This document shows positions 56,484 to 64,000 of a DNA stretch of 64,000 nt, one piece after another (the stretch's first letter is position 1; every line of letters starts with the position of its first letter). The notes beneath the pieces are model-generated. The model did no database searches. It had not been told where the DNA came from and saw only the letters and a program-made list of their open reading frames with translations. A program made the position numbers and the translations under genes. The DNA is taken from positions 1 to 64,000 of the forward strand of contig CAVOSA010000024.1 in assembly GCA_963698735.1 (NCBI GenBank), given 5' to 3'. Source of the stretch: RPQJ01 sp963698735 (lineage in GTDB: Bacteria > Pseudomonadota > Gammaproteobacteria > Steroidobacterales > Steroidobacteraceae).

Positions 56484-56600
56484 GCCTGGCAGTGACCTAC
56501 TCTTGCATGGTCGAAGACCAAACTACCATCGGCGCAGAGCGTTTTCACTTCCGAGTTCGGAATGGGATCGGGTGGTTCCCGCTCGCTATGGCCGCCAGGC
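56484..56600 (-). rRNA. rrf: 5S ribosomal RNA
   Basis: The reverse complement begins GCCTGGCGGCCATAGCG and ends CACTGCCAGGC, with the conserved CCGAACTCGGAAGTGAAA. About 117 nt. Confidence 0.97.
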
Positions 56601-56751
56601 AAACCGGCTCACGCACCGCGCTTGCGCGCGGCCGCAGAATTCGAATCGGGGTATGACGCGAGCGTGTCGCAATATGAGCGATACACAGTCGCTGAATCTA
56701 TCGTCCACTCCAACTGGCAGGAACCGGGTTCCAGACCGATTGGGTGTTATA

Positions 56752-59645
<2,894 letters not shown>

Positions 59646-59777
59646 ATATAACCCCAATCGTTCTGGAGTCATGGACCAAATAAAATCAATCAGCTGGTAT
59701 CTCTCTCACGAATGCGACACGCTTTCGAATCACAAGTTGAAATCAACTCGTTCCTCGGCGTCATACCCAAATTCAAA

Positions 59778-59789
59778 TTTTTAAAGAGC
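59778..59789 (-). promoter_or_regulatory. boxA-like antitermination signal in the 16S-23S spacer
   Basis: The minus strand reads GCTCTTTAAAAA, close to the E. coli rrn boxA core, about 135 bp before the 23S 5' end. The same sequence occurs in the 16S leader. Confidence 0.65.
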
Positions 59790-59883
59790 GTCCGCAGCAG
59801 TGCTGCGATGCATGAGACCACGCGTGCATCGAGACTTTCGACGCGGTGCAGGCGTGGTGTCACGCGGACTGTGAAGCGGGACC

Positions 59884-59959
59884 TGGTGGAGCCAGCCGGG
59901 ATCGAACCGGCGACCCCCTGCTTGCAAAGCAGGTGCTCTCCCAGCTGAGCTATGGCCCC
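59884..59959 (-). tRNA. tRNA-Ala (anticodon TGC) in the rrn spacer
   Basis: 76-nt cloverleaf starting GGGGCCATAGCTCAGCTGGG, anticodon loop TTTGCAA, encoded CCA. Confidence 0.97.
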
Positions 59960-59977
59960 TCGGTCAGATCCCCAGAA

Positions 59978-60054
59978 TGGTGGGTCTGGGAAGATTCGAA
60001 CTTCCGGCCTCACCCTTATCAGGGGTGCGCTCTGACCAACTGAGCTACAGACCC
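59978..60054 (-). tRNA. tRNA-Ile (anticodon GAT) in the rrn spacer
   Basis: 77-nt cloverleaf starting GGGTCTGTAGCTCAGTTGG, anticodon loop CTGATAA, encoded CCA. Order 16S - Ile - Ala - 23S is standard. Confidence 0.97.
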
Positions 60055-60176
60055 GGCTTTCGAGACGGCCCCAGGGCGTTCCCGGGGCGCCGGCGATCAG
60101 TCCAGCTTCACTTTCATCAAAACAGGTAACTTGAATGGGGACTCGCACCGAGCAGATGCTCGTGCTGTCTACTTTT

Positions 60177-61716
<1,540 letters not shown>

Positions 61717-62094
61717 GTCTTGCGACTTAGTTCGGAGAGAATCCCAACTAACTTTCAGTATTAACTGGCTATCAATTGGTACCCGTTCCGATGTTTGCAC
61801 TCACAAACGATCGACGCGAGTCCCCACACAAATTACCTGTTTCGATTTTTAAAGAGCGACCTCGGAACCAGCCGAGGTGAGCCGCCTATTATGCGGCAGT
61901 TTCCGATGCTGTCAACACCTTCGAAAGGTTTCTTTCGTCGGAATTTTTCAGCAGGTCACCGGAGCCAGAGGCTGGGTGATTGCGGAAGGGCGCGCAGTAT
62001 AGCTCCGAACGAAGAGGCGTCAACACTTGCGGAAAATTTATTTCCGCGCGCCTGCGGCCCCTGCCGCGCGAGCCCGGCGCGACCTGCAGAAAAT
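61717..62094 (-). promoter_or_regulatory. rrn leader and tandem sigma-70 promoters
   Basis: 378 bp without a gene between tyrS and 16S. On the minus strand promoter P1 is TTGACG (62018-62023), 16-bp spacer, TATACT (61996-62001). P2 is TTGACA (61910-61915), 16-bp spacer, CATAAT (61888-61893). A boxA-like GCTCTTTAAAAA lies at 61846-61857 in the leader. Two promoters and boxA are the normal rrn arrangement. Confidence 0.8.
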
Positions 62095-63300
62095 CTATGA
62101 ATTCTCGAGCGTAACGCGCGCCAGCCGGCGCTTGCCGACCTGGAAAACATGCGTGCTGCCAGCGGCGAAAACCAGCGCCGCATCCTCCACTCGCTCGCCA
62201 TCGACCCGGACTGCGCCCTGCTTGATCTGCCGCATGGCTTCGCTGGTGCTGGGCACGAGCTGCGCGCCCTTCAGGACGTGCGCGAGGCCGAGCCCGGCCG
62301 CGCCGGCGGCCAGCGTGACCTCGGCCACGTCCTCGGGCAACACACCCTGCTGGAACCGGGCCACGAACTCGTCGCGGGCACGCGTTCCGGCGCCCGCGCC
62401 GTGGAACCGGTCGACGATTTCGACGCCGAGTTCGAACTTCACGTCCCGCGGGTTGCGGCCTGCGCCGCATTCCTGTTTCAGCCGCTCGATTTCGGCATTG
62501 GTGCGGAACGACAGCAGGTCGAAATAGCGCCACATCAGGTCGTCGGAGATCGACATCAGCTTGCCGAACATCTGGTCGGCGGGCTCGGCAATGCCTATGT
62601 AATTGCCCAGCGACTTCGACATCTTGTTGACGCCGTCGAGCCCCTCGAGCAGCGGCATCGTCAGCACGACCTGCGGCTCCTGGCCGTAGGCCTCCTGCAG
62701 CTGGCGGCCGACGAGCAGGTTGAACTTCTGGTCGGTGCCGCCGAGTTCGACGTCGGCCTTGAGCGCCACCGAGTCGTAGCCCTGCACCAGCGGATACAGG
62801 AATTCGTGGATCGCGATCGGCTGCCCGGACTTGTAGCGCTTGGCGAAATCGTCGCGCTCGAGCATGCGGGCCACGGTATGACGCGCCGCCAGCTGGATCA
62901 TTCCAGCCGAACCCATCGCGCTCATCCAGGTCGAATTGAATTCCACGCGGGTCAGCGCCGGGTCGAGGATCTTGAAGATCTGCGCCTGGTAGGTCTCTGC
63001 GTTCGCCTTGATTTCGTCGGGCGTGAGCGGGGGACGCGTGGCATTGCGCCCCGTCGGGTCGCCGATCAGCCCGGTGAAGTCGCCGATCAGGAAGATCACG
63101 TCGTGGCCGAGCCGCTGGAACATCGCCATGCGATTGATGAGCACGGTGTGGCCGAGGTGCAGGTCGGGCGCAGTCGGGTCGAACCCCGCCTTGACGCGGA
63201 GAGGCTGGCCACGGGCAAGCTTCTTGAGAAGGTCGGCCTCGAGCAGCACCTCGGACGCGCCGCGGCGCAGTTCGGCCAGTTGTTGGTCGGCAGGCAGCAT
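62095..63300 (-). CDS. tyrS: Tyrosyl-tRNA synthetase
   Basis: 401 residues, class I synthetase. HLGH (residues 48-51) is the HIGH motif, KMSKS lies around residue 230, and the C-terminal S4 RNA-binding domain contains VRVDGERVEDAALV. The sequence type is the TyrZ/TyrRS2 form found next to rrn in Pseudomonas. ATG at 63300 (MLPADQQLAEL) chosen by length; the open frame upstream to 63426 lacks family similarity. Divergent from the M23 peptidase gene. Confidence 0.95.
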   Translation of the reverse strand: MLPADQQLAELRRGASEVLLEADLLKKLARGQPLRVKAGFDPTAPDLHLGHTVLINRMAMFQRLGHDVIFLIGDFTGLIGDPTGRNATRPPLTPDEIKANAETYQAQIFKILDPALTRVEFNSTWMSAMGSAGMIQLAARHTVARMLERDDFAKRYKSGQPIAIHEFLYPLVQGYDSVALKADVELGGTDQKFNLLVGRQLQEAYGQEPQVVLTMPLLEGLDGVNKMSKSLGNYIGIAEPADQMFGKLMSISDDLMWRYFDLLSFRTNAEIERLKQECGAGRNPRDVKFELGVEIVDRFHGAGAGTRARDEFVARFQQGVLPEDVAEVTLAAGAAGLGLAHVLKGAQLVPSTSEAMRQIKQGAVRVDGERVEDAALVFAAGSTHVFQVGKRRLARVTLENS

Positions 63301-63457
63301 CGGTCGGCTCGCTCCAGGCGGTGTTGCGGTGCAAGACGCCGGACTGTAGGGGCTGACGCCCGCGCAGGCAACGGCGGCGGGATCGTGACAGTTGTCACGG
63401 AACCTACACGTTTTCCGCAAGGCCATGAAGAAGTTAGGAAAAATGCCGACTTAACAG

Positions 63458-63486
63458 TTGACTCGTCGCGTTTGCGCAACTAATTT
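63458..63486 (+). promoter_or_regulatory. Sigma-70-like promoter of the M23 peptidase gene
   Basis: TTGACT (63458-63463), 17-bp spacer, TAATTT (63481-63486), about 28 bp before the TTG start. Confidence 0.6.
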
Positions 63487-63514
63487 ACGCGCCATTGTTG
63501 AGTGGGGGTTTCCC

Positions 63515-64000
63515 TTGCAACCGTCTGATTTCTCTACGCCTGCCCGCGGGCAGTCGCCCGCCAATACCCAATCTTCCCTGCGCCGTCGCTGGCTTACCGG
63601 GACCAGCCTGCCGCTGGTCGCCGCGATTGCTGGCGTACTGGCCCTGGCCGCCTGGCCGCGCCACGACGCGCCGACGTCGGTGGATTTGACAGCTCTCGTC
63701 GCAGCCCAGCCGGCGGAGTCGGCCACGGCCACCAACACCGACGAGGACTTTCCGGAGAACGTCGAGTACACGGTCCAGCGCAACGACACGCTCGACGAGA
63801 TCTTCCGCTCCGTCGGCATCGACCTTTCCGCACTGGTTGAACTGCGCGCGCGTCCCGAAGTGCGCCGCGCCCTCGACATCGTGCGCCCGGGCGACATCAT
63901 CACGTTCACGCACGTCGACGGCGTGCTGCAGTCGCTCAACCGCCAGATCAGCAACACGCTGACGCTTTCGGTGGCGCGCTCCAGCAACGGCTTTGCCGTA
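63515..64000 (+). CDS. OapA/M23-type peptidoglycan peptidase (5' part only)
   Basis: 162 residues are visible from a TTG at 63515 with GGGGG upstream, reading MQPSDFSTPARG. A single N-terminal membrane helix (about 30-48) is followed by an OapA/LysM-like region with VEYTVQRNDTLDEIFRSVGI and RPGDIITFTHVDG. This matches the N-terminal half of MepM/YebA-like murein DD-endopeptidases. The M23 catalytic domain would lie beyond the right edge. The same gene is the divergent neighbour of tyrS in Pseudomonas, which supports the call. Confidence 0.85.
   Translation, partial: MQPSDFSTPARGQSPANTQSSLRRRWLTGTSLPLVAAIAGVLALAAWPRHDAPTSVDLTALVAAQPAESATATNTDEDFPENVEYTVQRNDTLDEIFRSVGIDLSALVELRARPEVRRALDIVRPGDIITFTHVDGVLQSLNRQISNTLTLSVARSSNGFAV

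Overview
The window looks like chromosome from a GC-rich gammaproteobacterium. The evidence is the tRNA-Tyr/Gly/Thr - tuf - tRNA-Trp - secE block, the 16S - tRNA-Ile - tRNA-Ala - 23S - 5S operon, and the M23 peptidase / tyrS / rrn / birA / coaX / SPOR gene order familiar from Pseudomonas and, in part, Escherichia coli. The exact lineage cannot be fixed by eye, but the complete 16S gene here would settle it.

Layout. 1-2237: secE (cut by the window edge), tRNA-Trp, tuf, tRNA-Thr, tRNA-Gly and tRNA-Tyr, all on the minus strand. 2319-5043: an aldo/keto reductase, a 5'-truncated terC remnant, murI and a small PilZ protein. 5215-13171: a nine-gene V/A-type ATPase operon. 13248-15663: a MenA/UbiA-like prenyltransferase and a DUF2867-type NAD-binding protein. 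15703-27166: an extracellular electron transfer locus, with an MtrB-like porin, a DmsE/MtrA decaheme cytochrome, three OmcA/MtrC-type decaheme lipoproteins and a small OB-fold-like lipoprotein. 27551-35073: an NTF2-like protein and the [NiFe]-hydrogenase maturation genes hypCABDF, a radical SAM gene and hypE. 35183-42798: bactofilin, tRNA-Thr(UGU), a SPOR protein, two 91-residue c-type cytochromes, coaX, birA, plsY, a CtlX-like hydrolase and an ECF sigma/anti-sigma pair. 43055-45479: feoA, feoB and a FeoB-associated Cys-rich protein. 45657-52559: a CbcL-like cytochrome b/c fusion, an ImcH-like NapC/NirT cytochrome, a monoheme cytochrome and an octaheme/FeS/NrfD operon. 52563-56394: a DUF2339 membrane protein and the ABC-F protein Uup. 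56484-61716: the rrn operon with two visible promoters. 62095-64000: tyrS and the start of an M23/OapA-type peptidase.

How it fits together. I count 68 c-type heme motifs (67 CX2CH/CX3CH and one CX4CH) in ten proteins between 15.7 and 52.6 kb. They include everything needed to carry electrons from the quinone pool (CbcL-like, ImcH-like and NrfD-type inner-membrane modules) through the periplasm (small cytochromes) and the outer membrane (MtrAB) to the cell surface (OmcA/MtrC types). Ferrous iron uptake genes and hydrogenase maturation genes sit alongside. The simplest reading is a dissimilatory metal-reducing or electrode-active lifestyle, possibly with H2 as donor. No hydrogenase structural gene is present in the window.

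Quality caveat. Eight single-base frame breaks interrupt otherwise intact genes (one in the third decaheme cytochrome, one in hypF, and six clustered between 50.6 and 52.8 kb). Each continues cleanly in another frame, several lie in or next to short G/C runs, and two in nrfD cancel each other. I read them mainly as sequencing or assembly errors, but real decay cannot be excluded.
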